Below, one piece after another: positions 12,481 through 24,094 of a DNA stretch of 64,000 nt. The notes beneath the pieces are model-generated. The model worked only from the letters and a program-made list of their open reading frames with translations. It was not told the origin of the DNA and did no database searches. The position numbers and the translations under genes were made by a program. Source of the DNA: Datisca glomerata (Eukaryota; Streptophyta; Magnoliopsida; Cucurbitales; Datiscaceae); the NCBI GenBank assembly GCA_003255025.1, contig QANY01003900.1, forward strand, positions 1,736,001-1,800,000. The letters are read 5' to 3'. The first letter of the stretch is position 1. Each line of letters begins with the position of its first letter.

Positions 12481-13195
12481 ATATGACCGAACATGACAGG
12501 GCAAACTCAAGATGATGAAATCAAAATTACTTCTATCCCCAAGTTATCCAGACTCGAGGAGTGGGGACAAACTGAGAGGGGCCTAACAAGTGTTAGGCCT
12601 AGTCCATTCAATCGCAAATTAAACCATATCAGTGCCCATCATAATCCGCCATACGAGACTCATACTAGGCATAATAGATGGTTCAATAACACACGCCCGC
12701 CGTGCCTGCAGACGTCACTGAATGACCAAATGATGCCATCAAGTTCTTTATGACGGTAACTTTCATTTAACGAATGTTTTCATACCTAATCACAGAATCA
12801 GTTCTGACGAGCACATCAAAAGGACTTTCCTAATATCCCTCTCACAATCTAGAAGACATTAGGAAATATTTTAGGACCATTGACATCTTTCTTAAAGTGT
12901 CTAGATTCTCATTAATGATAGATATTAGAGAGTAAATTTCAGATTTACCACATCACCCCTATGGATAAATATTGTGCACTTCATAAAACAATATTCAATA
13001 TTTCTTACTCTCATTAATGTTATTCTGCAAACACAGTTTTCTAAATTAACTGTCCGAGTGCTTTGGCTGGACACACTGATGTCTACCTTCACGATTTTTG
13101 CTCTCTTAGTTCATCTGGATATCTATGAGAGACGCATGACAGTATTCGACAACAAATTTATCCCTTCTACATTTACGGCAAATAGATAAATTATT
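12481..13195 (+). mobile_element. Possible LTR remnant
   Basis: The 3' part (about 12985-13190) contains TTTCTTACTCTCATTAATG and then ACTGTCCGAGTGCTTTGGCTGG. This order recalls the leader end of plant gypsy LTRs, where a CT-rich stretch is followed by GTCGGAGTGC(T)TTTGCAGG. No second LTR or primer-binding site was found. Open frames 12493-12753 and 12974-13189 show no domain. Confidence 0.3.
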
Positions 13196-14360
13196 ACGCT
13201 AACCATATCATGAACAGTACTACTTTTTCATGTTATCATATGATATCTTTTTTTAACATTAAAGAATATGATTGCATTCAAATTATAAATAAATATTTAC
13301 CCATTAGTGACAGCATATGTAGTTATTTTGCATCCAAATAATATATGAATAAGTACCGTTTTTTAAATAATAATGGATAAATAAATAAATACTCATTACC
13401 ATGCAATGATGCAACCCAATAAAATTATTAGCTAAATCACTATATTAAACTTCATGAGCATCCTAATCCATGTGCCGGTCGTCAGTTCCAATGCCATAGT
13501 CCTTAAATCATGTATTAAAACAAATTAGCAATCATAGAAACTTCAAATAATTATTGAATAAAATAAATGGATATTCGTTACAAATACATTACATGGTCAA
13601 ATGCACTTTATTAAAGAAATTTGTCAAATGCACTTTTGTTTCATGAATTTTAGACTAAATTTCGATTTAAACTCTATACTTTTTGTTAAGCATAAATTTC
13701 AATACATAAGTTAGCATTTACCGCAATCTTAAGTTTTTAGGATTATTGATAATTTAATAATATCAGAATACGATATCATTAGTTCAAATTTTTTGCATCA
13801 ATAATCTTCACTACCACTTATAAGTAAATATCTACGTGTTAGGCATATTAAGAGATCTTAATTAATAAACACATGCATGCCCACACGTGTGTGCACGCGC
13901 ACACACAAATCTTTGGTATCAGTACTACCGGCAATACTACAATTTTAATTTTCTCAATTGTGTTCTTGTACTTTTCCATTTTATCACTATAATCTTTATA
14001 TTTAATTTCATCAACTGTAACGCAAGAGTTTCCCACATTCATCGATGTAATTTTAAAAGGTCAAGACATTCGCATATCAATTTATTATGCATACAACTTC
14101 TTATTCTACTCTTAAAACAATGGAATGGTGAAGATCTCTAAAAACTGACGAAGATATAGACTCATGCTTCTCTCAGAGGCATGTGCATGCCACATGCATG
14201 CTTTGGTTAGTGATTATATTAGGAGATTAATTATGAATTGTTTGTAATTCAAATGAAAGTTTAGGACTAAAGCGTTGATTATGAATGTTTGGGATTAAAG
14301 AGCAACTATCTCAAAAAGTTAAGGGGGGTTTATAGTCATTTATCCTAAAAATGATTGTCT
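13196..14360. other. AT-rich intergenic DNA
   Basis: No gene seen. One short stretch of alternating purine-pyrimidine bases lies at 13868-13906 (ACACGTGTGTGCACGCGCAC and flanks). Short ORFs here lack domains. Confidence 0.4.
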
Positions 14361-14365
14361 TATAA

Positions 14366-14800
14366 TCACACTCACTCCACAATTTTTTTTGTTTGATTTC
14401 GCTCTTACACTTCAAATTTTTGCTATTTATTTATCATGTTGCACAAAGCCGCTAGTTTTAACGTTTCTACCATCAAAATTTACAAGTTTTTTCATATTCA
14501 AAATTTTTCTCTCTTTAATGAGTTACTCACATACTAAATTTAATGTAACACATAAGACATATTACATTTTGATTCCGTGGAGTATGCAACTGTTAGCCAA
14601 AATTTGTAGTACAAAATCACTAATTTAGAAAAAAAAAACAAATGCCGTGTTAAATGTTTTCGGGAATGAAAAATAGCATTATTTCAGTGAAAATATTTTA
14701 GAAACGTAGCTTTGTTCCACATGAGGCTTAATCAAAATTTTAAAGAGTGTAGGGACTAAATTAGTAAAAGAAAGTTGTATTGAGTGTGATTGCAAAACAT
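14366..14800. mobile_element. Candidate MITE-like inverted-repeat element
   Basis: The left end reads TTATAATCACACTCACTCCA. The right end near 14780-14800, reverse-complemented, reads TTGCAATCACACTCAATACA. The interior is AT-rich and has no transposase. The size and inverted ends suggest a MITE, but no convincing target duplication was found. Confidence 0.35.
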
Positions 14801-15782
14801 AACGTTTTACAAATTACCGAAATAATATATTAGAAGACCAAAATATATTACAACTCAACTCTATGACTCTCAAATATGAGTGTATTACCTCCAACACTGT
14901 TTAAGAATTTGTCACGCTACCTCGTATTGTATATTAGTGCCTTAGTGGGACAAGGTTTACAATTGAGTAACTGGTAATTTCAGAAGATTGGAAAACTCCA
15001 AGGCTAAAATGGTCATTTTGTTATGCATGTTTCCCACACGTGGGAAAAATGCCAGCCGTAGAACACTCAGAGCCCCTTAGATAGTCATGATAGTACTTGA
15101 TAGTATTATACTGATTATGTCATACTATACTGTACTGTACTAAATGAATGATATGGTTCAATGTTTTGTGTTGTATTAGTTAAAAAATTATAACACTTAT
15201 ACAATATTTGACACATCATAGTACCAGATTGTAAAACTGTTTATCATGATTTGATCCGTAAAAGCCTATTTAAAATTCATTAACATGTTATTTTACATTT
15301 TAAACTATGAAATAAATTATCTAATTGATGCTATATAATAGTAAATTTAAACTAATCCATTCAATTATAACAATAATTAATATACTAAAAAAATTCATAG
15401 AAAAGTGATTAATGCAAACACAATTAAAACATTCAATAACACATAGGAAAAGAAAAAAATCAACAGATACACAATAATATAGCCAAACGAAGACAAATAG
15501 CCAAACGAAATTTCTCTTTAGATAAAAATGCAAGAAACCTAAATTACAGAGGAGATCACCGTCAAATAAAAAAGGCAAGAAACCCAAATACCATATGTGA
15601 TTTCCCTTGTTGGGTTGAGATGATTAGGCAAGACAAAGAGAAATTTGAAATAGAAAGATAGAGAGGGAGAAAAACAGAGAGACGAAAGAGGGAGATGTTG
15701 CTCTTGCAGGAACAAAGCTTCACTGGCAGGAACGAAATTTCACCGGCAGGAACGAAGCTTCGTGTGGTTGCTGGTCTCCATT
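14801..15782. other. Intergenic, repeat-like, no gene
   Basis: This is AT-rich DNA. Near 15710-15772 a 22-bp phrase, GGCAGGAACGAAGCTTC-like, occurs three times in a row. The minus-strand frame 15321-15587 is hydrophobic and AT-driven with no domain. Confidence 0.35.
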
Positions 15783-16170
15783 AGAGGTGTTTATGGTTCA
15801 GTTCAGTGATAAAACCGAATCGAACCGGTCATGCTAAAAGAACCTAATCGAACAAAATCATGAGTTTCGGTTCAGTATTATTAATTAAAAATAAATTTTT
15901 AAATGATATTATTGAAAAAATATAAAATTAAAGTTTTATTTCGGTTTGGTTCGGTTCGATTTTATAAGAAATTATATATAAAAATAATAATAATAATATA
16001 AATTTAATGTTTCGATTCGGTTCGAAAACGACCAAAATTTTGAACTAAACAAAAACTTCGGTTCTGTCATTTTTTCGAATCGAAAATGTATAAAGAACCA
16101 ACTGAATCGGTCATTTTTTGTTTGATTCAGTTTGGTCGGTTCGCCACAATTTTGAATACTCCTAGTTTTA
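15783..16170. mobile_element. MITE-like repeat rich in GGTTCGGTT words
   Basis: The left end TAGAGGTGTTTATGGTTCAG and the reverse complement of the right end, TAGGAGTATTCAAAATTGTG, start alike. The interior alternates TTCGGTTYGGTT on one strand and its complement on the other, giving a foldback. This TAGGGGTGTTCAAA... CGGTTCGGTT style is widespread in plant gene-near spacers. It has no coding capacity. Confidence 0.45.
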
Positions 16171-16599
16171 TAAGTCTTCAATTTTGTTTTTCTTAATCCC
16201 GTGTAGTCCCTTTAAAAAGGGGGTTAAATATTTCAGGTGAGTGAGACTAAAAAATCTTACCATATCAATTAGTATGTATTCCATATTTTTGTCAAATATT
16301 AAATTTTATTAAAATAATATTATCTTGTATAGTCCAGACTAACAAATAAGCTGAAATGGTAAGCCTGTACTCTCAGTCTGAACCTGAATGTTGTGCCAAG
16401 TCATCACTTCGAAAAATGTCAAAATTTGAAAGGCATATTCAAAATTTACAAAATCACAACGGTCTGATTCTATGAAGAAGTGGTCATTTTGACCGTCGGA
16501 TTCTTGATTGTGCCTTGCTAGGGACACACTCTACCTGTTTCTGTGTCAGTTTGTCTTTCTGCCAACACCCAAGTGTGTAGCCACAGTACATAACTTTGT

Positions 16600-16692
16600 T
16601 TATTTATTTTACAGAGAATCATCGGCAGCGAGACTGACATTTTCTTCTATGAGAGAGAGAGCTTGGAGAAATTTGAATCTGATTTTTGAATG

Positions 16693-16748
<56 letters not shown>

Positions 16749-17106
16749 CACCCCTCTCTCTCATATACTCACCTGTCTGTTTGTGTTAAAGATCGACTAC
16801 TTCAGATTGATTTATCCAAATAACCTGAGATTCTCCATTTGTTAGTTTTATTTGATCAAATTTCTCCCGTTTTTGACCGTTTTCTGTCGGGTTCTTCATT
16901 TGAGAAACAAAAGTCGCTTCTGGGTATTTCTGACTCTCAGAAAATGTTTATGTTTTGACGTTGTAGCCGTTGTATAATTGCTGGTCTTGGAAGCCATTTC
17001 AGGGAAAAGGAACACTCTGTTTGTAGTCGATTTCTCTCATTCTCTAAAGGTCAAGCTACATTGGGTTGCTTTCTAGGGCAAAAAGAGTGAAGACTAATTG
17101 CTGAAG
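16600..17106 (+). promoter_or_regulatory. Probable promoter/5' leader of the ARM gene with a (CT)n tract
   Basis: The tract at 16694-16745 is an uninterrupted CT dinucleotide repeat of about 26 units. It is followed by more pyrimidine-rich text and a leader-like region up to 17106. CT-rich tracts are frequent in plant core promoters and 5' UTRs. No unambiguous TATA box fixes the start site. The small frame across the tract (16508-16789) is not considered coding. Confidence 0.45.
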
Positions 17107-18120
17107 GTTGGTCCTTTTCTTTCTATTTGCTTGCTTTCTTTGATCCTTCACAAAAAAGAAAGAAAGAAGTTTATCTTTTTGTCATATTCATTACTTTAGG
17201 AGAAAAGGCTGAAGATTTATCTTAATCTTACATATCAAAATTTTCAAAATTTCAAGTTATTGCTAATAGAGAGAGAGAATCTGTGACTGGATGCTGTTGA
17301 TAAAGGAAAGTATTGATTATTAATGGAAAGTCAAGTCAATTTGTTGTAGTTTACTAATCCAATTTACTTATTCCCTTTGAGTTGTCAAGAAATTCGTTTT
17401 ATAGATACTTCATATGCTAAAAAACCTTACATAGACACTCTTACCTTCTCTTCAAAGCGAAGTCTCTCACTTTCTCTCTCTCTAAAAAAACAGCTTGCCC
17501 CATTAATGTAATGGGGACAAAAATGGAAATACAGCTAAGAAACCCAACTTTCAGCATTCTCATTATGAAGAATTGACCAGTTTGATATAGATCAAAGGTC
17601 AAGTTCGGTTCTTGGTCTATAAAGTTAGTGACCAATTTAACCTCCCATTCATATCATTGTATTCCATCCATGAAACCATTAAACATGAAATGTGGAAGGG
17701 TATTTTGGTGTTTTAGACAAAAAATAATATTTGTCATATCTTCATAAAGTAAAAGGCAGGCAAATATTTAGCCGTTAAAAGTAACTTTCTTTCATTTTCA
17801 CCAACTAGTTTGAAATGTAAGTTTCGATTTCTTTTTTCTCTTTTGCAAGTTAATTTCTATTGCATTTAATTCGAAGTAGCGAAAGTAGTAGATAGGGCTG
17901 GCGGGGCATCTTTTCTAGGTACTTTGATTTGGTTGGTCGTGTCTTGTTTTCAGCAAAACAAGTTTTTTTTTTTTGTGATAAAAAAGATTCTCGAAGCTCT
18001 TGATGTTAGCCTAATCTTTTTTTAAATGTTTGATTTTTTAATTACTTAATTAATTTATATCTATCTGGTTTATTATTTCACCTGCTCACCTGGCTTTTAG
18101 TGTTCAATTGCATTTTCCAG
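17107..18120 (+). other. Probable 5' UTR intron of the ARM gene
   Basis: A donor CTGAAG|GTTGG lies at 17107. A pyrimidine-rich acceptor TTTTCCAG ends at 18120, 72 bases before the initiator ATG chosen for the ARM gene. A long intron in the 5' leader is common in plants. The pairing is inferred from sequence only; TTTTAG ending at 18100 is an alternative acceptor. Confidence 0.45.
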
Positions 18121-18192
18121 TCTGATTCATTTGTTAGAGCAGTTGTTGGTTGCTGCTTAGTTTGCAGTTGGTATAGCTCCGGTGGCCAAAGA

Positions 18193-19854
18193 ATGGTGGA
18201 GGAACGTTTGAATGAGGTTTTGGCCGATACTCGGTCTGCTGAAGATTGGTTATTGCAAGCACAGGAGACTGTTCCTATGGCACTGGGTAAGGCTAGAGAG
18301 GTAAAGGGGTTTGTGGGTAGGTGGAAGATGATCATTTCTAAGTTGGAGCAGATCCCCTCTCGTTTATCAGACTTATCAAGCCATCCGTGCTTCTCCAAGA
18401 ACGTGCTTTGCAAGGAACAGTTACAGATTGTTTCAGAGACTCTGAAGGAAGTAATTGAATTGGCAGAGTTATGTTCAAAGGAGAAATTCGAAGGGAAGCT
18501 TCAGATGCAGAGTGATCTTGACGCTTTATCGGGGAAGTTGGATTTGAATTTACAAGATTGTGGTCTTCTTATCAAGACTGGCATGCTTGCTGAGACGAGT
18601 TTGCCAGAATCCGAATATTCAGGCCATAGCAACATAAGGGAATTGCTCGCTCGGCTTCAGATTGGACACGTAGAGGCAAAGCATAAAGCTCTCGACACCC
18701 TTCTTGAGGTCATGAAAGATGATGAGAAGAACGTTTTGTCAGTCGTAGGACGTAGCAATATTGCTTCCTTAGTTCAATTGCTAACAGCAACATCTCCTTC
18801 TATCCGGGAAAAGGGTATTTCGGTCATTTGCTCGCTTGCGGAATCTGGGAATTGTGAGAATTGGCTAGTTTCAGAGGGCGTGTTGCCACCTCTAATAAGG
18901 CTTGTAGAGTCGGGAAGCACTGTGAGTAGAGAAAAGAGTATGATTTCACTCCAGAAGATGTCTATGTCAGCCGAAACTGCCCGTGCAATTGTTGGCCATG
19001 GTGGGGTTCGGCCGCTCATTGAGATGTGTAAAACTAGTGATTCTGTATTGCAGGCTGCTGCAGCTAGCACTTTGAAGAACATATCAGCTGTTCCCGAGGC
19101 TCGACAGGTTTTATTCGAAGACGGGATTGTTGGGGTAATGGTGAATATCCTGGATTGTGGAATTTTACCCGGATCCAAAGAGTATGCGGCCGAGTGTTTA
19201 CAAACTCTCACTTCAAGCAATGACAATCTAAGGCGGTCCGTTATCTCAGAAGGGGGTCTCCAGAGCCTCTTGGCATATTTGGACGGTCCGCTTCCGCAAG
19301 AATCTGCTGTTGGTGCATTGAGGAATATGGTTTGCTCGGTTTCTTTCGACGTCTTGGTTTCTCTTGGCATCCTTCCTCGTCTCGTTCACGTTCTTAAATC
19401 TGGATCACTGGGTGCGCAGCAGGCTGCTGCGTCTGCTGTTTGTCGGGTTTGTTGCTCGGCCGAGACGAAGAAACTAGTAGGAGAAGCTGGATGCATCCCG
19501 TTGCTCGTTAAGATGCTCGAGGCTAAATCAAACAGTGTCAGGGAGGTTGCTGCACAAGCAATATCAAGCTTGGTGACTCTTCCTCAGAACTGCAGAGAAT
19601 TGAAAAAGGACCATAAAAGTGTCCCGAATTTAGTCCAGTTGCTTGACGCGAGCCCACAAAATACGGCGAACAAATACGCGGTTGCTTGCTTAGTATGTCT
19701 GTCTTGTAGTGAGAAATGCAAGAAGCTGATGATTTCACATGGGGCAATTGGGTATCTGAAGAAACTTATAGAAATGGAAATAGCTGGTGCCAAGAAGTTG
19801 CTTGAGAGATTGGAAAGAGGCAAATTGAGAAGTTTGTTCACCAGGAGTCATTAG
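18193..19854 (+). CDS. Armadillo-repeat protein with N-terminal DUF7032-type domain
   Basis: This is a single-exon coding region of 553 aa. I start at the Met of MVEERLNEVLADTRSAEDWL because the 31 upstream in-frame codons lie partly across a probable splice acceptor at 18120 and do not look like protein. Residues 1-110 form a helical, Leu-rich domain of the kind annotated as DUF7032 at the head of plant ARM proteins. From about residue 150 to 540 come tandem ARM repeats of about 42 residues, with recurring GGVRPLIEM, EGGLQSLLAYL and EAGCIPLLVKMLE blocks and Ala-rich third helices. There is no U-box, kinase domain, signal peptide or membrane segment. Plant relatives are usually named ARM repeat superfamily protein or vacuolar protein 8-like. 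ARM solenoids bind other proteins, so a scaffold role is likely, but substrate and pathway are unknown. The gene appears intact. Confidence 0.93.
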   Translation: MVEERLNEVLADTRSAEDWLLQAQETVPMALGKAREVKGFVGRWKMIISKLEQIPSRLSDLSSHPCFSKNVLCKEQLQIVSETLKEVIELAELCSKEKFEGKLQMQSDLDALSGKLDLNLQDCGLLIKTGMLAETSLPESEYSGHSNIRELLARLQIGHVEAKHKALDTLLEVMKDDEKNVLSVVGRSNIASLVQLLTATSPSIREKGISVICSLAESGNCENWLVSEGVLPPLIRLVESGSTVSREKSMISLQKMSMSAETARAIVGHGGVRPLIEMCKTSDSVLQAAAASTLKNISAVPEARQVLFEDGIVGVMVNILDCGILPGSKEYAAECLQTLTSSNDNLRRSVISEGGLQSLLAYLDGPLPQESAVGALRNMVCSVSFDVLVSLGILPRLVHVLKSGSLGAQQAAASAVCRVCCSAETKKLVGEAGCIPLLVKMLEAKSNSVREVAAQAISSLVTLPQNCRELKKDHKSVPNLVQLLDASPQNTANKYAVACLVCLSCSEKCKKLMISHGAIGYLKKLIEMEIAGAKKLLERLERGKLRSLFTRSH

Positions 19855-20600
19855 AGGTAGAAAGTGCAACTTATGTCTCTTTTGTAAAATGTCTTTTTCC
19901 CCCTTTTTCCTTGGTAGTGTTTCATTGTCTGTATGAAACAACGTAGTTTCGTATATGTAACTTCAAACGCGCAAGCTTTACAAACTCGGGCATGAATTTC
20001 AGATTGTTGATATTTTGCTTTTATAAAATAGAGTTGTCATAAAAAGAATATGTCATGGCTATTCTAAATTTGAACAATCATATCTGTTTGACAAATTCTT
20101 TATGGTTTCTATCACACGTTATTTTACGATATAATGTTCCTATTAAAAAAATAATAATGTAATCTTGATATTGACAGTTGACAACTCCTATAAATAATTA
20201 TAAAAGATTAAAATAAAATCCATTTTGATGGGAAAACATATTAACCAACTAAATTAAATTATTTAGTAAATCTTCATTATGTAGCAGCAAAATTTATATG
20301 GAATGAAGAATTTGAACCTTTTCATTTATTTAATTTGATATAAAACAGATAATTCTCCTTTTCAAACCCAACTTGGAACCCTATCGCTCCCAAAAGGTGC
20401 TTTAGGTGGTCAAGCGGGGCTCGTCTTCTTTGGTTAAGGTCAAGGTCCGTGTTCAATTGACTTTAAGATGTGTAATATATCTGTTATTTAAAAATATTTT
20501 TTAGCCTTGATCCTAACATAATTTTGCGGTGAGAGACATTTGCTGAGGATGATAGGCGCAGTGTTATTGAGTTAAAGAAAAACTGACCCTATCTATAATC
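19855..20600. other. 3' UTR of the ARM gene and AT-rich spacer
   Basis: The first 150-200 bases after the stop are T-rich and suit a 3' UTR. No sharp poly(A) signal was fixed. The rest is AT-rich and contains a possible SINE at about 20395-20500. No gene seen. Confidence 0.4.
20395..20500 (+). mobile_element. Possible tRNA-derived SINE head
   Basis: TTTAGGTGGTCAAGCGGGG resembles a tRNA A box. About 50 bases later GGTCCGTGTTCAATTG resembles a B box. A clear 3' tail and target duplication were not found, so this may be only a tRNA-like relic. Confidence 0.3.
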
Positions 20601-21530
20601 ATATATTGGGAAAAAAAATATTGGTTTTGTTTGTTTGTTATGGAAGAGAGAGGACCAAACACAACCTTATCATAGCCTATCTTTCTTGCGCATGGGAGGG
20701 AAAAACGACACAGTCGCTGACACTAAAGGCTCTCATAATATCAAATAGGATTGCTTTGCTATTTTCGAGGCCAATATCCCAGCACACCCTTCCATGTTTA
20801 CTCTCCCTCTTCCTATTAAAATTTCCCAATCTAAAACAGCTGCTTCTGTATTTTATCCTGAATGTACAAAAACTGCTTCGTTTTGATTATTGTCCTGTGA
20901 TTCAGGTACCCGAATGAACCATTTTGATTTCAATTGCCGTAGCTATCTGCTCTAGATTATAGTTACGACGGTTTCAAAACTATTCTGAAATTTCTCCGCT
21001 GCTGTGATTATATTCACCCAAGTAAAAGCTTTGTTTGAGGGATGGCAATTCTGACTTTGATTTGGGTTTATGGGGATAGTTTCCATTTTATTTAAATTTG
21101 GGGTTAGTGGTTTTTATTGCCTTACTGATTGCTTGGAGAATGAAGATTGATGAAAATATATGACGATAAAGTTCTTGTTCCATCTTAATTCTTAAGCCAA
21201 CTAAACAAAGTTGGACTTTTTTTGTTGTCTTTTGATGTTGAGCTCAAATTTTATCCTTTTACATTTCATTCAAGTATAAGCTTAAATCAAGCAATATTTT
21301 GAGCCTAATTGATTTTTTCTCTGTTGTGTTCTATTAACGAGTATGCTATATTTTTCGGGTTTAGTTCTAGTTAACGAGCTTTATATGGGACTTGCTTACT
21401 AATGGAGACTGAAACTTAAAGATTTGAAAGGGCATTAGAAAGATTGCACTTCATTTCTCTCTTCGTCCTATTGATATTTCCCCTGTTTGAATGTTCATGA
21501 AGTTGGTCTGCATTTACATAAGCTTATAAG
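20601..21530 (+). promoter_or_regulatory. Upstream region and 5' leader of PEX11
   Basis: This 0.9 kb separates the ARM gene spacer from the PEX11 start. The text just before the ATG, AAGCTTATAAG|ATG, looks like a splice acceptor, so a 5' UTR intron starting somewhere after about 20900 is possible. I could not fix the donor. The 103-codon frame at 20606-20917 shows no domain and is probably spurious. Confidence 0.35.
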
Positions 21531-23171
21531 ATGAGTACGTTGGACGCAACCAGAGCAGAGCTTGCTCTTCTAGTTTCATATCTGAATAAGGCTGAAGCCA
21601 GAGACAAGATATGCAGGGCAATCCAATATGGTTCTAAGTTCGTGAGTAATGGAGAGCCAGGGACCGCACAAAATGTCGATAAATCAACCAGCTTAGCTCG
21701 AAAAGTTTTTCGTCTTTTTAAGGTTGTATAGCACCTCTATACTATTCATGAAGTTTCTGGACAATTTTCTCGTACTATTTTCGTTATACTGGATTGGATC
21801 ACGAGCTCTTCTTGGTTTTACTGTTCAAGTCGGTTAAATAATAATGAGAATAACATATAGTCTTTAAGTTGTTCTTGGAAGAATTTTATGTTTGTTTTGT
21901 TCAATTCAAGGGAAGTTGATAGATCCGTAGAGAGCTCAGACCGAATGTGATAGGAATCTTGTGTACCTCTTCATTTTCGGGATATTTATGCTCCTTTGTG
22001 TTGATTTGCAGTTTGTCAATGATCTACATGGTCTTATTAGCCCCAGTCCTCAAGGAACTCCTCTTCCGCTTGTTCTTCTGGGAAAGGTAACATTCAACCG
22101 CTCACATAATCTATCGCAACATCGATTTGGTTAATTTTCTAACTTGATGCATCTTGCAGTCCAAAAATGCTTTATTGTCGACTTTTCTATTTCTTGATCA
22201 AATCGTGTGGCTTGGTAGAAGCGGTATCTACAAGGTATGGTACTTCCTTTCCTTTAGAACTCATTTCTTTTCCCCAAAAGAATGAGAATCAGACTAGAAA
22301 CAATACCATGTTACTGATAGAACAAGGAACGCGTTGAGCTGATTGGGAGGGTATCTCTGTTCTGCTGGATGGGCTCTTCTATTTGCACTGTTTTGGTCGA
22401 GGTCCGTGAATTTCCGACCCACACTGTTGAATTTTACACCCTGCGAAATTTTCTGATGTAATTAAAATCATTCCTACATGTTTTATATAAGGTTGGAGAG
22501 CTAGGAAGGTTGTCTTCATCAATGAAGAAGCTGGAGAAGGAACTTAAGGACAGCAATAAATATCAAGTATGGATTTCACACTTGACAATGGATTATACAA
22601 TTACAATTTCTCTTTTTTTTGGATCTCTTGATTTGATTTTTCCAATTTTCCTTGTGAGAGTATAGGATGACAAATACAGAGCTAAACTCCAGAAATCAAA
22701 TGAAAGGTCTCTTGCCCTGGTTAAATCAGCGATGGATATAGTAGTAGCAGTTGGGCTGCTTCAGTTAGCACCTAAAAAAGTTACTCCGCGCATCACCGGA
22801 GCTTTTGGATTCGTTACCTCTCTTATCTCTTGCTGTCAGGTACTAACGATTTTTGTTCTGTTTTCTTATAGTTACCTGTCTTTGGGGCGTAGTATTATGT
22901 CTTTTGGGACAGAAATTTTGAAGGAACAGAAAAAAAAACTGCATTAAAGAGAAAATCTGGATTCGACAATGTTCTTAAGATCAACGTAAGCATGTTTGGA
23001 AAATTTTAACAAGCCTTGGGGTGTAGCATTTGTACTTAGTAGGGGTATGCTCCTTTCTTAGACAGTAAATGCTCAATATTGATCAAGTTTTTCACTTGAG
23101 TTCTTTTGTTTCAATGGTGCATTTCAATGGTGCAGTTGCTTCCATCACCATCAAAATCCAAGGCCTCCTAG
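21531..23171 (+). CDS. PEX11: Peroxisomal membrane protein 11 (PEX11C/D/E group)
   Basis: There are seven coding exons with GT-AG introns, all in phase 0: 21531-21722, 22012-22086, 22160-22234, 22321-22401, 22492-22566, 22666-22839 and 23136-23171 (708 nt, 235 aa), close to the usual size of plant PEX11C-E. The product starts MSTLDATRAELALLVSYLNK. It contains the family-typical AEARDKICRAIQYGSKF, KSTSLARKVFRLFKFVNDLH and GRSGIYKNKERVE segments and a hydrophobic C-terminal stretch (AMDIVVAVGLLQLAPKK through GAFGFVTSLISCCQ). It ends with a short KSKAS tail. PEX11 proteins sit in the peroxisomal membrane, bend and elongate it through an amphipathic N-terminal helix, and promote division with FIS1 and DRP3/DRP5B. 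No break was found. The last coding exon is only 11 codons plus stop; without it the frame would run into intron 6. Confidence 0.95.
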
Positions 23172-24094
23172 AAGAAACAAGTCCGAACATCAATGCCATT
23201 TTAGATATCCATTTAAGCTCTGAGACGTTGTTTATGTATGCATTTCATCCATTAGTGGTGTGATCTCGAAAATATCTACTTATTGTTTTACATTTCTCTG
23301 CCAATCTAATCATTTGTAATATATGTTGTTTGTTACCTATTTTTCACTCCATTGATCGTTGCATTTCTTATACAAGTTGTCTTTTACCCAGAAAATGCTC
23401 AAACTCTTGCCTCGTTTGCGTTGATAAGTGCTCATCTCTTGTAATAAATGTTCCCCAAAAATTTAACTAGTGCATTTTACAGAGTTAGTTTTTTCTTTTC
23501 TAACTTCTAAAAGTGATTCTAAATTTTGTTCCAAACACCAAACTTGCTTTTAATATTGTAAATAAATACCTATAATGTAAAAGGTTGGCGCATTGGTTAA
23601 TTTCCACACGGATACTGACAAACTTGAGATCATCGGTTCTAGTCAAATTATCATCATTTCCCGTAGAATTGAACTTTCACAACAAGAAAAACTATAACAA
23701 ATCTGTACAAGACTTCCATCTGATATACCGACAGAGATTGATATATTTTTCAGTCGCTTACATTAAAGATAAATAACAACATCAATAGTAAATAATTGTA
23801 GAAAAAACCATCAAGGGAAAATACGTACACATCCACTCCTAGGAAATGTCTTAGGCCCTCCAAAAAAGAGCAATCTCTATAAAAATATTCCTCCTCCGTA
23901 CTTCTACACATTGACTCAACCCCTAAAACAGAGTCGAAGTGATTATTACCCAATTCCCGAAAAATCATCATGTTTCTCGGAAGACAAACTATCTGGCAGC
24001 TCCGATATTTACAGTGCTGATCTGCCTACAAAAACCTAACCTATTAAGGCAGCTTCTGTATTTATACAGTTCTTCTCTTCCTACAAAAACCTAT
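23172..24094. other. Convergent spacer between PEX11 and the F-box/PP2 gene
   Basis: This holds the 3' regions of the two convergent genes. A possible tRNA-derived SINE lies at about 23582-23700. Otherwise it is AT-rich with only short frames that have no domain. Confidence 0.4.
23582..23700 (+). mobile_element. Possible tRNA-derived SINE
   Basis: GGTTGGCGCATTGGTTAATT resembles a pol III A box. About 45 bases downstream ATCGGTTCTAGTCAAATT resembles a B box. The spacing and order suit a SINE head. No poly(A) tail or target duplication was identified. Confidence 0.35.

Noticed and set aside
16508..16789. 93-codon ORF with a Ser-Leu repeat
   Set aside because: It is the translation of the CT dinucleotide tract and lies in the presumed leader of the ARM gene.
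18100..18192. Upstream in-frame Met for the ARM protein (31 extra residues)
   Set aside because: It spans a strong acceptor (TTTTCCAG ending at 18120) and encodes a Cys/Phe-rich peptide unlike the family.
18774..19370. 198-codon minus-strand ORF
   Set aside because: It lies entirely inside the ARM coding exon, in antisense, and shows no domain; the plus-strand ARM repeats explain the openness.
20606..20917. 103-codon ORF ahead of PEX11
   Set aside because: No domain, AT-driven composition, and located in the upstream region of PEX11.
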